This document shows positions 50,115 through 58,288 of a DNA stretch of 64,000 nt, one piece after another. The stretch covers positions 1,240,001 to 1,304,000 of the forward strand of contig NZ_AP018827.1 of the NCBI RefSeq assembly GCF_003966695.1, in the 5' to 3' direction. Position 1 is the first letter of the stretch. Every line of letters begins with the position of its first letter. The notes beneath the pieces were generated by a model. The model had not been told where the DNA came from. It did no database searches and saw only the letters and a list, made by a program, of their open reading frames with translations. The stretch comes from Asticcacaulis excentricus (GTDB lineage: Bacteria; Pseudomonadota; Alphaproteobacteria; Caulobacterales; Caulobacteraceae). The position numbers were made by a program, and so were the translations under genes.

Positions 50115-50563
50115 CGCGCAGCCTCCCCGGTCGCGGGCGTGGCCGGCGCAGCGATGGGTGCGCTTTCCTCTTCGGTCATGGCCGGAGGCTTGGCGGTGAC
50201 CGCGGTCACCGGCGGGGCCGCATGGATTTCCGGACGCGCCACCGAGCGCGAGATTTCCACCAGATTGTCGAGACCCGCCTCACGCTTGGGCGACAAAGGC
50301 TCCATCCCCAGATACTGCCGCGCCAGCGCCTCGATACGCGCCGGCTGCTCCAGATTGGCCACCTTGACCTTGAGCGCCTTGATGGCGGCCTGTTCCTCTG
50401 CGATCTGGGCGTTGAGCGCGTTAAGGCGGGCGACCTCCTGCCCCTCCTTGACCTTGGACAGACAGACCCAGAAAATCATGATCAGGGCCAGCACCAGACC
50501 GATGGCTTCGATCAGGCGGACACCACGGATACGACGGTCGAACAGACTCATCAGGGCTTTCAT
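50111..50563 (-). CDS. ftsL: Cell division protein FtsL
   Basis: 150 residues. One membrane helix (about 17-36, [20 protein letters not shown]) and a leucine-zipper-like coiled coil ([20 protein letters not shown]). Length and position between rsmH and ftsI fit FtsL, which partners FtsB. The C-terminal Pro/Ala-rich tail is longer than in E. coli. ATGA overlaps on both sides. Confidence 0.9.
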   Translation of the reverse strand: MKALMSLFDRRIRGVRLIEAIGLVLALIMIFWVCLSKVKEGQEVARLNALNAQIAEEQAAIKALKVKVANLEQPARIEALARQYLGMEPLSPKREAGLDNLVEISRSVARPEIHAAPPVTAVTAKPPAMTEEESAPIAAPATPATGEAAR

Positions 50564-51543
50564 CTGACGGCTCTCCGGGAAGGGGACGCGCTACGGGCGA
50601 CATCAAAAGGCGGGTGACCGGTACGGCGGGCGGCGCGCAGCTTGGCCGAACGGGCGCGCGGATTGACGCTCAGCTCGGCCTCGGACGGGGCAATCGCCTT
50701 GGTCGAATCGAGGCGATAGGTCGGCGCGGGCCCGGTGTGGATTTGCGGCGCGTGGCGTGAACCCAACGGCGTGCGCCCGGCGCGCTCGGCTAGGAAGGAC
50801 TTGACCATGCGGTCTTCGAGCGAATGGAAGGTGACAACCGCCAGCACGCCTTCGGGCTTCAGCAGGCGCTCAGACGCCTCCAGCGCGCTCTCCAGCTCAC
50901 CCAGTTCGTCATTGACGGCGATGCGCAGCGCCTGAAACGTCTTGGTCGCCGGATGCACCTTGTCGCCGCGACGCCCACCGACGGCCTTTTCGACCACCGC
51001 GGCCAGATCGAGCGTGCGCTCGAAGTGGGCTTCCTTACGGCGCTTGACGATGGCAGCGGCAATGGCGCGCGATCTGTGCTCCTCACCGTAAAGCCAGATA
51101 ATATGGGCGATGTCGGCTTCGGCCCATTCATTGACAATATCCGCCGCGCTCAGACCCTCAACGGCCATACGCATATCCAGCGGCCCGTCGCGCATGAAGG
51201 AGAAGCCGCGATCGGCCTCATCGAGCTGCATGGAGGAGACGCCGATATCGAGCACAATGGCATCGACCTGATCGACACCCAGTTCGGCCAGACCTTCGGC
51301 CATTTCTGAAAAGGGGCGATTGACGAAGCGGAAGCGGTCGCCAAAGTCGCCGCGCACGGCCTCGACAAACGGCTGGACGCGCGCGTCGCGGTCAAAGGCA
51401 ATGACCTCCGCCCCGCGCGACAGAAAAGCGCGGGTATAGCCGCCGGCCCCAAAGGTGCCATCGACCACCACGCGGCCCGGCTCAGGCACCACGGCGGCGA
51501 TCACCTCATTCAGCAGGACGGAGATGTGCGGCGTTTCACTCAT
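50560..51543 (-). CDS. rsmH: 16S rRNA (cytosine(1402)-N(4))-methyltransferase
   Basis: 327 residues. [17 protein letters not shown]-binding [31 protein letters not shown] and [13 protein letters not shown]. Methylates C1402 in the decoding centre. Overlaps mraZ and ftsL by ATGA. Confidence 0.97.
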   Translation of the reverse strand: MSETPHISVLLNEVIAAVVPEPGRVVVDGTFGAGGYTRAFLSRGAEVIAFDRDARVQPFVEAVRGDFGDRFRFVNRPFSEMAEGLAELGVDQVDAIVLDIGVSSMQLDEADRGFSFMRDGPLDMRMAVEGLSAADIVNEWAEADIAHIIWLYGEEHRSRAIAAAIVKRRKEAHFERTLDLAAVVEKAVGGRRGDKVHPATKTFQALRIAVNDELGELESALEASERLLKPEGVLAVVTFHSLEDRMVKSFLAERAGRTPLGSRHAPQIHTGPAPTYRLDSTKAIAPSEAELSVNPRARSAKLRAARRTGHPPFDVARSASPSRRAVR

Positions 51544-51992
51544 AAGCCCAGCTCCGTCAGCACGCCGGACAGCTCGGCCTCCTGCGTCGCCAGATGCGCG
51601 GCATAGGCGTCAGGGTTCCAGATCTGAAAGCGGTCATAGAGGCCGACCAGCAGCACGGCGTCCTTCAGGCCAAACTGCTCGCACAGGGCGTCCGGCAGGG
51701 TCATGCGCCCCGCCGTGTCGAAATTGAGCCTGGCCATATCACCGAAGATGCGCGCTTCAAGGATGCGGCGCGGCGCCGAGCCGAAGGGCTGCGCATCAAC
51801 GATCTTCTTGTAATGACTGAAAAATTGCGCCCCGCCGCATTCGACACAGCCAAGCGATTTGAGGGCAAAGGCATAGAGGCCATCAAAGCCATCCATCCCG
51901 TCAAAGGGCACCAGCGCAGCCGCACGGAAGTCCTGCGGGACCAGCAGCCTCCGCTTCGCATCCAGTTGCTTCTCGTGCGTGGAGAGAAACAC
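51540..51992 (-). CDS. mraZ: Transcriptional regulator MraZ
   Basis: 150 residues from a GTG (51992). Two AbrB-like half domains: [19 protein letters not shown] and [19 protein letters not shown], the second with the family's R-x-x-L-P. MraZ forms a ring that binds TGGG repeats in its own promoter and represses the dcw cluster. First gene of the cluster here. Confidence 0.93.
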   Translation of the reverse strand: MFLSTHEKQLDAKRRLLVPQDFRAAALVPFDGMDGFDGLYAFALKSLGCVECGGAQFFSHYKKIVDAQPFGSAPRRILEARIFGDMARLNFDTAGRMTLPDALCEQFGLKDAVLLVGLYDRFQIWNPDAYAAHLATQEAELSGVLTELGL

Positions 51993-52092
51993 CCCTGCGC
52001 GTCCGGGCCAATGCCCGCTCCCTCATTCCGAATAATCCATGCCCACAGCCCGACGAAAAGCCCTGCTTCGTCGACCCGAATTAGGGTTAACA

Positions 52093-52107
52093 TGGGATGA
52101 AGTGGGA
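52093..52107 (+). promoter_or_regulatory. Candidate MraZ operator (TGGGA-N5-TGGGA)
   Basis: Two direct TGGGA words with the 5-base spacing known for MraZ boxes, about 100 bp ahead of mraZ. They lie on the strand opposite to mraZ, so the orientation must be weighed. Confidence 0.4.
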
Positions 52108-52280
52108 CGCAATGACTCTGACTGACACTTTATGCCTTTCGGCACAGAATTTATCGAACAGGGACAAGGGGATAGAACGGAAAGAGAACCTGTTAACACT
52201 TTTGCAAACAAGCTGAACAAAGGATTGCCAAAGCCTTTACAAATCCTGAACTCGGCCGATTCACAAAGATTAACAAGGCC

Positions 52281-52316
52281 TGTGCATAAGCCTGTGAGGC
52301 GCGGCAATTATCCACA
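52281..52316. promoter_or_regulatory. Two DnaA-box-like sequences
   Basis: TGTGCATAA (inverse TTATGCACA, 52281-52289) and TTATCCACA (52308-52316), facing each other. The second equals the strong E. coli box. The pair is upstream of mraZ and of the divergent gene. Confidence 0.4.
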
Positions 52317-52390
52317 AGGCACATCGCGACCATCTGCTGACAGGTTTTGTCACCCAGAAAGGACAGGATCGATGGCAAAAGGAGACACAG

Positions 52391-52681
52391 ATGTACGGAT
52401 TGATCGGCAGCGTCTCTGCCCACCCCGGCAAACGCGACGACCTGATCGCGCTGATGACCGCCAGCGTCGGCGACATGCCCGGCTGCCTGAGCTACGTGGT
52501 GGCCAGGGACCCGCAGGACGGAGACAAGCTGTGGATCACCGAGGTGTGGGACTCCGCCGACAGCCACAAGGCCTCACTGCACCTCCCCGCCGTGGCCGAA
52601 ACCATCCGGCAGGCCATGCCGCTGATCGCGTCGTTTGGTGAGAATATCGTGACGGAACCCGTGGGCGGGTATGGGATTTAG
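52391..52681 (+). CDS. Antibiotic biosynthesis monooxygenase (ABM) domain protein
   Basis: 96 residues with one dimeric alpha/beta-barrel domain: GLIGSVSAHPGKRDDLIALM, MPGCLSYVVARD and KLWITEVWDSADSHKASL. AAAGGAG lies ahead of the ATG. Such proteins act as small oxygenases or heme-related enzymes; the substrate is unknown. Confidence 0.85.
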   Translation: MYGLIGSVSAHPGKRDDLIALMTASVGDMPGCLSYVVARDPQDGDKLWITEVWDSADSHKASLHLPAVAETIRQAMPLIASFGENIVTEPVGGYGI

Positions 52682-52714
52682 CGCAGCGCCCCAAGGAGAG
52701 GACATGCGTGAAAC

Positions 52715-52990
52715 TCACTCTTCCCGTTGCTGCGCACCATGCCAGATCCGGACAATTTCAACGCGATCCACCTTACGGCGATAAACGATTACATAGGGCT
52801 TCACGCTCGTTAGTTCGCGTGTTCCGGGATAGCGACCGGGCCGACCGCGCTCAGGCATCTGTTCCAGTTGATCGCAGACTGCCACAAGCCTGACGGCCAT
52901 ACGCGAGGCGGCAAAAGGGTTATCAAAACCGATGAAGGTCCGAATGGCGGCAAGATCGTCCAGCGCTTTAGGTGAAAAAACTACTGGCAT
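52715..52990 (-). CDS. ParE/RelE-type toxin
   Basis: 91 residues. MPVVFSPKALDDLAAIRTFIG helices, the RPGRYPGTRELTSVKPYVIVYR beta-sheet core, and a C-terminal VEIVRIWHGAQQ, the typical ParE ending. ParE toxins inhibit gyrase; RelE-type ones cut mRNA; the sequence alone does not separate the two fully. Overlaps the antitoxin gene by 10 bp. Confidence 0.88.
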   Translation of the reverse strand: MPVVFSPKALDDLAAIRTFIGFDNPFAASRMAVRLVAVCDQLEQMPERGRPGRYPGTRELTSVKPYVIVYRRKVDRVEIVRIWHGAQQREE

Positions 52991-53154
52991 TCAGGCTTGG
53001 GCAACTCGGACGGCGTGCCCCACGACAAAAGCCAGCGTCGCACCTCTTCATAAGGCACTAACTGATCAGCCTCCAGCGAGTGCAACCCCTCTTCAACAGC
53101 CGAATGAAAGTCGGACTGGTCCTCAGACAGATGCGGTTTGGGAGCCTGTGTCAT
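52981..53154 (-). CDS. Antitoxin of the ParE-type pair
   Basis: 57 residues from the ATG at 53154. The text VEEGLHSLEADQLVPYEEVRRWLLSWGT is the usual C-terminal toxin-binding region of antitoxins paired with ParE/RelE toxins in alphaproteobacteria. It precedes and overlaps the toxin, the standard order. A ribbon-helix-helix DNA-binding region is not clearly seen. Confidence 0.8.
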   Translation of the reverse strand: MTQAPKPHLSEDQSDFHSAVEEGLHSLEADQLVPYEEVRRWLLSWGTPSELPKPECQ

Positions 53155-53251
53155 GTCCGAAGAGTAACACAGCAACCCGTAATGGCAACGCTTTGTGGTT
53201 TAGCTTGCACGCCTCGCGCCTGCTACAAAGCCGGACTTTAGGGTGAGAGGG

Positions 53252-53679
<428 letters not shown>

Positions 53680-53710
53680 ACGCGCCTTGTGCGGGAAAGC
53701 CGTGCCTAAA

Positions 53711-54082
53711 TCAAGCCTTCTTCGCGGTCAGCTTCAAAGCCGAAGCCAAAGCCACCCCGGCCCAGCCCAGCATGACCAGCACGCCGCCGGTGGGGGCCAG
53801 ATTGGGCAGAAGCCCCTCACCCCGCATGACGCGCGAGCAGATATCAGCGGCAAACACCCCGCTGCCGACCATCAGCAGCAGCAGGGCGTTGAGGCGCATC
53901 CGTGGCCCCATAAAGCCCGAATGGACCAGACCGATGGCCGTCGCCGCGTGGAACAACAGGAACATGCCGGCCGAGGTCAGGCGCGGATCAGCATGGCTGC
54001 CCGCCGCCAGCAGCATGACGCCGATCAGCCCCCACAGGCCCGACATCAGCAAAAACACATAGTCCCAGCGTTGGTAATTCAT
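53711..54082 (-). CDS. DUF423 membrane protein
   Basis: 123 residues, four short membrane helices. Family text includes a first helix LMSGLWGLIGVMLLAAGSHA, LLFHAATAIGL and NLAPTGGVLVMLGWAGVALAS. Function of the family is unknown. The ATG follows the amidase stop codon directly (TAA ATG), so the two are likely co-transcribed. Confidence 0.85.
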   Translation of the reverse strand: MNYQRWDYVFLLMSGLWGLIGVMLLAAGSHADPRLTSAGMFLLFHAATAIGLVHSGFMGPRMRLNALLLLMVGSGVFAADICSRVMRGEGLLPNLAPTGGVLVMLGWAGVALASALKLTAKKA

Positions 54083-54820
54083 TTACGCCTCCAGAAGCGT
54101 GATATGCCGCAACAGCGCCATCAGGCGCACGCGCGTCAGGGCATCGGCCTTGCCGTCGATGCGCGTCTGCACCCAGTGGCGCTGAAAAGCGGTGACGATG
54201 GCTTTCGTTTCCGCGTCATAGGGTCCGCCCGGCAGGAGGTCGTAGCCCAACTTGCCCAGCGCCCCCTGAAGCGCAAACACGCCCGGCCCGGTGTCGCCAA
54301 TATCCAACGGTGGCCCCATGACGCCCTCCGGCGGCAGCGGCGGATCGACCCACAGCCCGTGCCCCGCCTCGGCAAGAGCCTGCCACGGGAAGCGCTCACC
54401 GGGGTCTTCCTTGCGTGCCGGGGCGACGTCCGAATGCCCCAGAATGCGATGGTCCGGAATATCCCAGCGCCCGCGAATGCTATCCAGCAGCCCGATCACG
54501 GCGTCGATCTGCGCCTGCGGAAAGTCGCGATAGCCGAACTCATGGCCGGGATTGACCAGCTCAATGCCGATCGACACACCATTGATGTCGCGCGCGCCCT
54601 TCCACACCGAGACCCCGGCGTGCCAGGCGCGGCGCTCCTCATCGACAAGGTGATAGACCGTGCCGTCTTCATCGACGACGTAATGGGCCGACACCTGCGC
54701 CGCCGGATCGCACAACCGGTCCAGCGCCGCCCTGGCCGTCTGCATACCCGTATAGTGCAGGACGACCATGTCGGGCACGGACGGGCGCGCATTGAAATTG
54801 GGGGAAGGCAGCGAAATCAT
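54083..54820 (-). CDS. N-acetylmuramoyl-L-alanine amidase (Amidase_2) with peptidoglycan-binding domain
   Basis: 245 residues from the ATG at 54820. Zinc ligands of the AmpD-type fold: His in VVLHYTGM, His in GHSDVAPARKEDPGERFPW and the SVGIEL-like SIGIELVNPGHE. A C-terminal PG_binding_1-like helical domain spans about 165-245. No signal peptide is seen, consistent with cytoplasmic recycling of anhydro-muropeptides (AmpD role), although the extra domain resembles AmiD. AmiD is a lipoprotein, and no lipobox is found here. Confidence 0.9.
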   Translation of the reverse strand: MISLPSPNFNARPSVPDMVVLHYTGMQTARAALDRLCDPAAQVSAHYVVDEDGTVYHLVDEERRAWHAGVSVWKGARDINGVSIGIELVNPGHEFGYRDFPQAQIDAVIGLLDSIRGRWDIPDHRILGHSDVAPARKEDPGERFPWQALAEAGHGLWVDPPLPPEGVMGPPLDIGDTGPGVFALQGALGKLGYDLLPGGPYDAETKAIVTAFQRHWVQTRIDGKADALTRVRLMALLRHITLLEA

Positions 54821-54835
54821 CGGCAAATCCGCAAC

Positions 54836-54863
54836 AAAAAACCCCGGCTTGATAGGCCGGGGT
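54836..54863 (-). terminator. Intrinsic terminator after the small membrane protein gene
   Basis: Minus-strand stem ACCCCGGC/GCCGGGGT with a 7-base loop followed by TTTTTT. It lies about 40 bases past the stop codon. Confidence 0.88.
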
Positions 54864-54902
54864 CACGAAACCTTCAAGGTTTAAAAGCTCAATAGACTTG
54901 CC

Positions 54903-55148
54903 CTAATAGACTTCCCAAGTCGAGCCGTTCTTGCGCGCGTCCAGCACGCCGTCTTCGCGCTTGCGCTTGTTGGCATCGACCGTGACGCGCACGGGCTTGC
55001 GCGTGAAAAACGCCGTCACCGCCATCAGGCCGACGCCGATCAGGGCCAGCGCCGCGACGATACCGGTAAAGATCACCGCCAGCACGGCACCGGCGAGTGA
55101 GATGAGCCCGATCAGGGTCATCATGAAAATGTGCTTCAGTCTGGCCAT
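54903..55148 (-). CDS. Small membrane protein of unknown function
   Basis: 81 residues from the ATG at 55148, which has a strong GGAGGA. Two hydrophobic stretches (MMTLIGLISLAGAVLAVIFTGIV and ALALIGVGLMAVTAFF) separated by little, so one hairpin or two helices. The basic tail (RKPVRVTVDANKRKRED) would be cytoplasmic. No family was recognised. The open frame extends upstream to 55280 without support. Confidence 0.65.
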   Translation of the reverse strand: MARLKHIFMMTLIGLISLAGAVLAVIFTGIVAALALIGVGLMAVTAFFTRKPVRVTVDANKRKREDGVLDARKNGSTWEVY

Positions 55149-55386
55149 GGCGTTCCTCCGACGCACTTGCGCCCACGGATGGGGGCGCGTGAAACTTCCG
55201 AATACGGACCTCAAATCGCTCATGGCTATACTGACCTCATTACGCGCCATGCCAGATGGGGAGTGTTGGCACTGCACCACAACAGATTGGCACGATTAAG
55301 GCCCGCGTCAACCACCTGACCGAGCGTTAACTTAACTTTTTTATGACTTGTTAAGAGAGACATCGATTTCATAGCCCAATGTGCCC

Positions 55387-56064
55387 CTATTGCAGCGCCC
55401 GCTCACGCAGGATCTGCGTGTAGGCCTCGTTGATGCGCGCCGCCTTTTGCGTGAAAAGCCCCACATATTCAGACGGCAGGCCGCGCGCCAGAATGCGATC
55501 CGGGTGCACATCCCCCAGCGCCTTGTTGCGCGCGATGCGGATTTCGTGGTCGGCCACGTCCGGATGAATGCCCAGAATATGATAGGGGTCATCGGCGTCC
55601 GGCCCGGCATAGTCGGCGCGAATGCGGCGATAGGTCGCGGGGCTGAGGTCGAACAGACGCGCCACGGTTTCCAGATAGGTCTCTTCGCGGTCGGTGAGAT
55701 GGCCGTCCGACACGGCGATATGAAACAGGCCTTCCAGCACGTCCTCAAGGATGCGCGGGCACTGCGCATAGCGTTTGGCCAGCCGCCGGGCATAGGATTC
55801 AAAGCCCAGACTGGTCTGGCGCGCCAGATCATACAGGCGGCGGATATTGTCATAGGCCCCGCGTTCGGGCTGAAATACGTCGAAAAAGGCCTGCTCCTCG
55901 CTCTCATCCACCAGCCCGTCAGCCATAGCCAGCTTGGCCCCCAGCGCGGTTACCGCCGTGGCGAACGCCGGGTCGCGGCCCGGCTGCCCCTTGGGGCAAT
56001 CGGTGCAGTCGGCGGGGTCAAAGGCGTGGGCCGCCTTGTGCGCGAGGGTCTTCCAGAAACTCAT
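55387..56064 (-). CDS. TerB/J-domain co-chaperone (DjlA-like, soluble)
   Basis: 225 residues from the ATG at 56064. TerB-like all-helical part (about 40-140; AMADGLVDESEEQAFFDVF and AVSDGHLTDREETYLE carry acidic metal-binding-like DG..D..E turns). A C-terminal J domain (about 165-225) has DPYHILGIHPD and the HPD in GDVHPDRIL. Unlike E. coli DjlA there is no N-terminal membrane helix. J-domain proteins stimulate DnaK. Confidence 0.88.
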   Translation of the reverse strand: MSFWKTLAHKAAHAFDPADCTDCPKGQPGRDPAFATAVTALGAKLAMADGLVDESEEQAFFDVFQPERGAYDNIRRLYDLARQTSLGFESYARRLAKRYAQCPRILEDVLEGLFHIAVSDGHLTDREETYLETVARLFDLSPATYRRIRADYAGPDADDPYHILGIHPDVADHEIRIARNKALGDVHPDRILARGLPSEYVGLFTQKAARINEAYTQILRERALQ

Positions 56065-56228
56065 GGGTCTTATCCTGACCACTACCTTAGGCCATTATAC
56101 GGCGCAAAACCCCTTAAGTTTCTGTAAGAGAGATTTTTTCTGTGCGCGCGGCGACATTCCACTCTAAAATAACCATAAAACGCGATTTCGCCCCAATTTG
56201 TCCGCATGACAAAGGGATGAGTCTGAAT

Positions 56229-56972
56229 ATGAGGATGACGGCGTCCATGAAAGCGACGATTACGGCGACTGTGTGTATGGCCCTGCTGGTCGGTTCGGCA
56301 ATGGCGCAAACCGATGATGGCCCTATCGCCACCAATGTCACCGGCATCAAGGAACAGGTCGTGCGTACCCCCGTCATCGCCGACGCGCCAGCCGATGACT
56401 TCAACCGCGTGGCCTGGTGCCACGGAATCCTGTCCGGGCATATGGACCTGGCCGAGCGTATCTCGGACGTCGAGCCTTTGAGCCAGGAGATGGAAAAGAT
56501 CGGCGCCTCGTATCTGCGCGCCTATGAGGCGGCGCTGACCCTGTCGAAAAAGGGCGAAGCCCCGGAAGGCCGCAAGAGCGCCGAGGCCGCCCGCGAACAG
56601 GGCTTCAACGGCTGGGAAGAGGCGCGCAAGGCCCCCAAGGGTCAGGCCGCCGGGGCCTATGTCAACTGGTCCCTGCCCGGCGATTGCGAGCGCGCGACCA
56701 AGGCGCTGTCGGGGCATCCCGACATCTTCAAGGAAATGCAGACCGAGGAAGAGGCGAAGATCATTGCCGAGGCGATGAAGCCCGCGACCGAGCGTCAGAC
56801 GCTCGATGTCCTCACCCCGCAAAAGACCAGCGCCACCACGGCCCCCGCTGATCCCGATGCCGCCATCGGCTCATCCCGCGCGACGGGTAAATCGGGCAAG
56901 GGCCAGTCGAGCGGCAACTGGGCCACCGGCCTGATGAACAAGCTCGGCTGGGGCAAGAAGGACGGGGAATAG
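56229..56972 (+). CDS. Secreted protein of unknown function
   Basis: 247 residues from the ATG at 56229; nearby ATGs at 56217, 56235 and 56247 are alternatives. Signal peptide ends at GSAMAQ. The mature part is helical, with two cysteines likely paired (VAWCHGILSGH and LPGDCERATKAL), and ends in a low-complexity Ser/Gly/Thr tail (SGKGQSSGNW). No family was recognised. Its stop is followed 5 bases later by a long perfect palindrome. Confidence 0.65.
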   Translation: MRMTASMKATITATVCMALLVGSAMAQTDDGPIATNVTGIKEQVVRTPVIADAPADDFNRVAWCHGILSGHMDLAERISDVEPLSQEMEKIGASYLRAYEAALTLSKKGEAPEGRKSAEAAREQGFNGWEEARKAPKGQAAGAYVNWSLPGDCERATKALSGHPDIFKEMQTEEEAKIIAEAMKPATERQTLDVLTPQKTSATTAPADPDAAIGSSRATGKSGKGQSSGNWATGLMNKLGWGKKDGE

Positions 56973-56976
56973 GTTT

Positions 56977-57093
56977 TTAACCACGGATCGACACGGATGA
57001 GGCCCGCTGCGCGGCCCTCTCACGGATAATCGTGGCAGACCTCCAACATCCGTGACGCCGCCGAAGGCGGCATCCGTGTCGATCCGTGGTTAA
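56977..57093. repeat. Intergenic palindromic element, CACGGAT type, perfect 23-bp arms
   Basis: The first 23 bases (56977-56999) are the exact inverse of the last 23 (57071-57093), built on CCACGGATCGACACGGATG. Inside are smaller palindromes (GGCCCGCTGCGCGGCC and GCCGCCGAAGGCGGC). Belongs to the same layout as 8745-8838 and 13771-13920. Confidence 0.8.
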
Positions 57094-57097
57094 CCCC

Positions 57098-57289
57098 TTA
57101 CTCTCGGTCAAGATGGGCTGCCCACGCCTTAATCTCGTCGTGACTGTGTGTGCGCTCTTGCAGATCGAGCCAGTTCTGCAAAGCCTCACAAATGGCCTGA
57201 TCTTGTGAGACATTTTTCCGTAAAGCGGCAATATCGAGGGCATCCGCCAACTGGACAGGGATTTCCGCACTGATGGTAACGGGTCTCAT
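57098..57289 (-). CDS. Solitary ribbon-helix-helix antitoxin-like protein
   Basis: 63 residues from the ATG at 57289; no strong SD. The text RPVTISAEIPVQLADALDIAALRK, then SQDQAICEALQNWL, fits a CopG/ParD-type ribbon-helix-helix; the C-terminal HSHDEIKAWAAHLDRE is a toxin-binding-like tail. No toxin gene follows; the palindromic element begins four bases after the stop codon. Confidence 0.65.
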   Translation of the reverse strand: MRPVTISAEIPVQLADALDIAALRKNVSQDQAICEALQNWLDLQERTHSHDEIKAWAAHLDRE

Positions 57290-57386
57290 AAGCTTCAGGA
57301 TGCGATACAATTCACACCTGTCCAATCAATAATTTCAACCTTGACAGGTTCAAACCTTCTTATCCCATCCACCTTATCCTGTCGCC

Positions 57387-57671
57387 ATGACCCTCTGCAT
57401 ACTGGCCCTCGGCTGGCTGGCTCTGATCAATCTGGTGACGTTTCAGGTGTGGGCCGCTGACAAGCGCCGCGCCATCCGGCGCGAGCGTCGCGTGCCGGAA
57501 GCGACACTGCTGCGGCTTTGCTGGCTGGGCGGCTGGCCCGCGGCGCTGCTGTCCATGCGGCTGTTTCGCCACAAGAGCGTCAAGCGCGATTTCAAACGCA
57601 GATTCAACGGAATCGTCTGGCTTCACCTGCTGGCGATGGTGGCCACGATCATCGCATTCCAGACGCTCTAA
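57387..57671 (+). CDS. DUF1294 membrane protein
   Basis: 94 residues, three short helices. The DUF1294 core WAADKRRAIRRERRVPE, GGWPAALLSMRLFRHKSVKRDF is clear. Function unknown. Converges with the DUF4272 gene; stop codons overlap by four bases. Confidence 0.9.
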   Translation: MTLCILALGWLALINLVTFQVWAADKRRAIRRERRVPEATLLRLCWLGGWPAALLSMRLFRHKSVKRDFKRRFNGIVWLHLLAMVATIIAFQTL

Positions 57672-58288
57672 GTATCCGTCTGCACGTCGTCCCAGTCGTC
57701 GCCTTCGTAGCCGATCAGCCAGTTGAGCGCGTGGTGGCGTTCGCGCACCACATCGGGCAGGACGCCTTCGGCCCCGTCGCGCACCGCCCCGTGCAGGCGA
57801 TAGATCAGGTCGGCCTGATCCAGTATCTCTTCGACATCTCGGTGGCCGATACGGCTCAGGTCGTCGTGCGCAAAGTCCTGCCAGTAGTCGAGCATCTCCT
57901 GCGCGTTGACGTCTTCGGCGGGAAACCACAGGTCGTCGATCAGGCCGATCGCCCACATCAGCGGCACCATAGCCTCCACCCGCCACGAAAAGCGGATGGC
58001 ATCGGCCTCAGACACCGCGTCCCCTTGCAAAAGCGCGCGTTCCTGCGGCGTCAGGTGCGGGTCGAGCTTCCAGCGCCCGACAAACGGCAGGACCGGACCC
58101 GGCCGCCCCAGAAAGGCCGCCTGCGCCACCGCCGTCAGGCACAGGAGGCGATAGACGATCGCTTCGCCGGAGCGGATGGTCACGTCCGCTGCCTCTTCGA
58201 TTTCGGGCAGGCTGTCGCTGACCGGCAGGCCCCGCGCCTTCAACACACGGATCGAATTTTGCTTGCGGGTTTCGGCGTCTATAGTCAA
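57668..58288 (-). CDS. DUF4272 protein
   Basis: 206 residues from a TTG (58288) that overlaps the upstream stop and has GGAAG seven bases upstream; an ATG at 58357 would overlap the upstream gene by 73 bp. DUF4272 text: RKQNSIRVLKARGLPVSDSLP, WRVEAMVPLMWAIGLIDDLW and the closing RHHALNWLIGYEGDDWDDVQTDT. Cytoplasmic, function unknown. Likely co-translated with the M24 peptidase. Confidence 0.8.
   Translation of the reverse strand: MTIDAETRKQNSIRVLKARGLPVSDSLPEIEEAADVTIRSGEAIVYRLLCLTAVAQAAFLGRPGPVLPFVGRWKLDPHLTPQERALLQGDAVSEADAIRFSWRVEAMVPLMWAIGLIDDLWFPAEDVNAQEMLDYWQDFAHDDLSRIGHRDVEEILDQADLIYRLHGAVRDGAEGVLPDVVRERHHALNWLIGYEGDDWDDVQTDT

Larger units (their letters stand above)
51993..52390. other. 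Divergent regulatory region upstream of mraZ and the ABM-domain gene
   Basis: 398 bp without a gene. It holds two TGGGA repeats (52093-52107), two DnaA-box-like 9-mers (52281-52289 and 52308-52316), GANTC sites at 52114-52118 and 52258-52262, and several GTTAAC/TTAAC words. No complete CtrA site (TTAA-N7-TTAA) was found. Confidence 0.5.

Noticed and set aside
48318-50567. Plus-strand open frame of 749 codons opposite ftsI and ftsL
   Set aside because: Antisense shadow; the minus strand encodes clear FtsI motifs.
52132-52641. Plus-strand open frame across the mraZ upstream region
   Set aside because: It runs through the DnaA boxes and overlaps the well-supported ABM gene in another frame.
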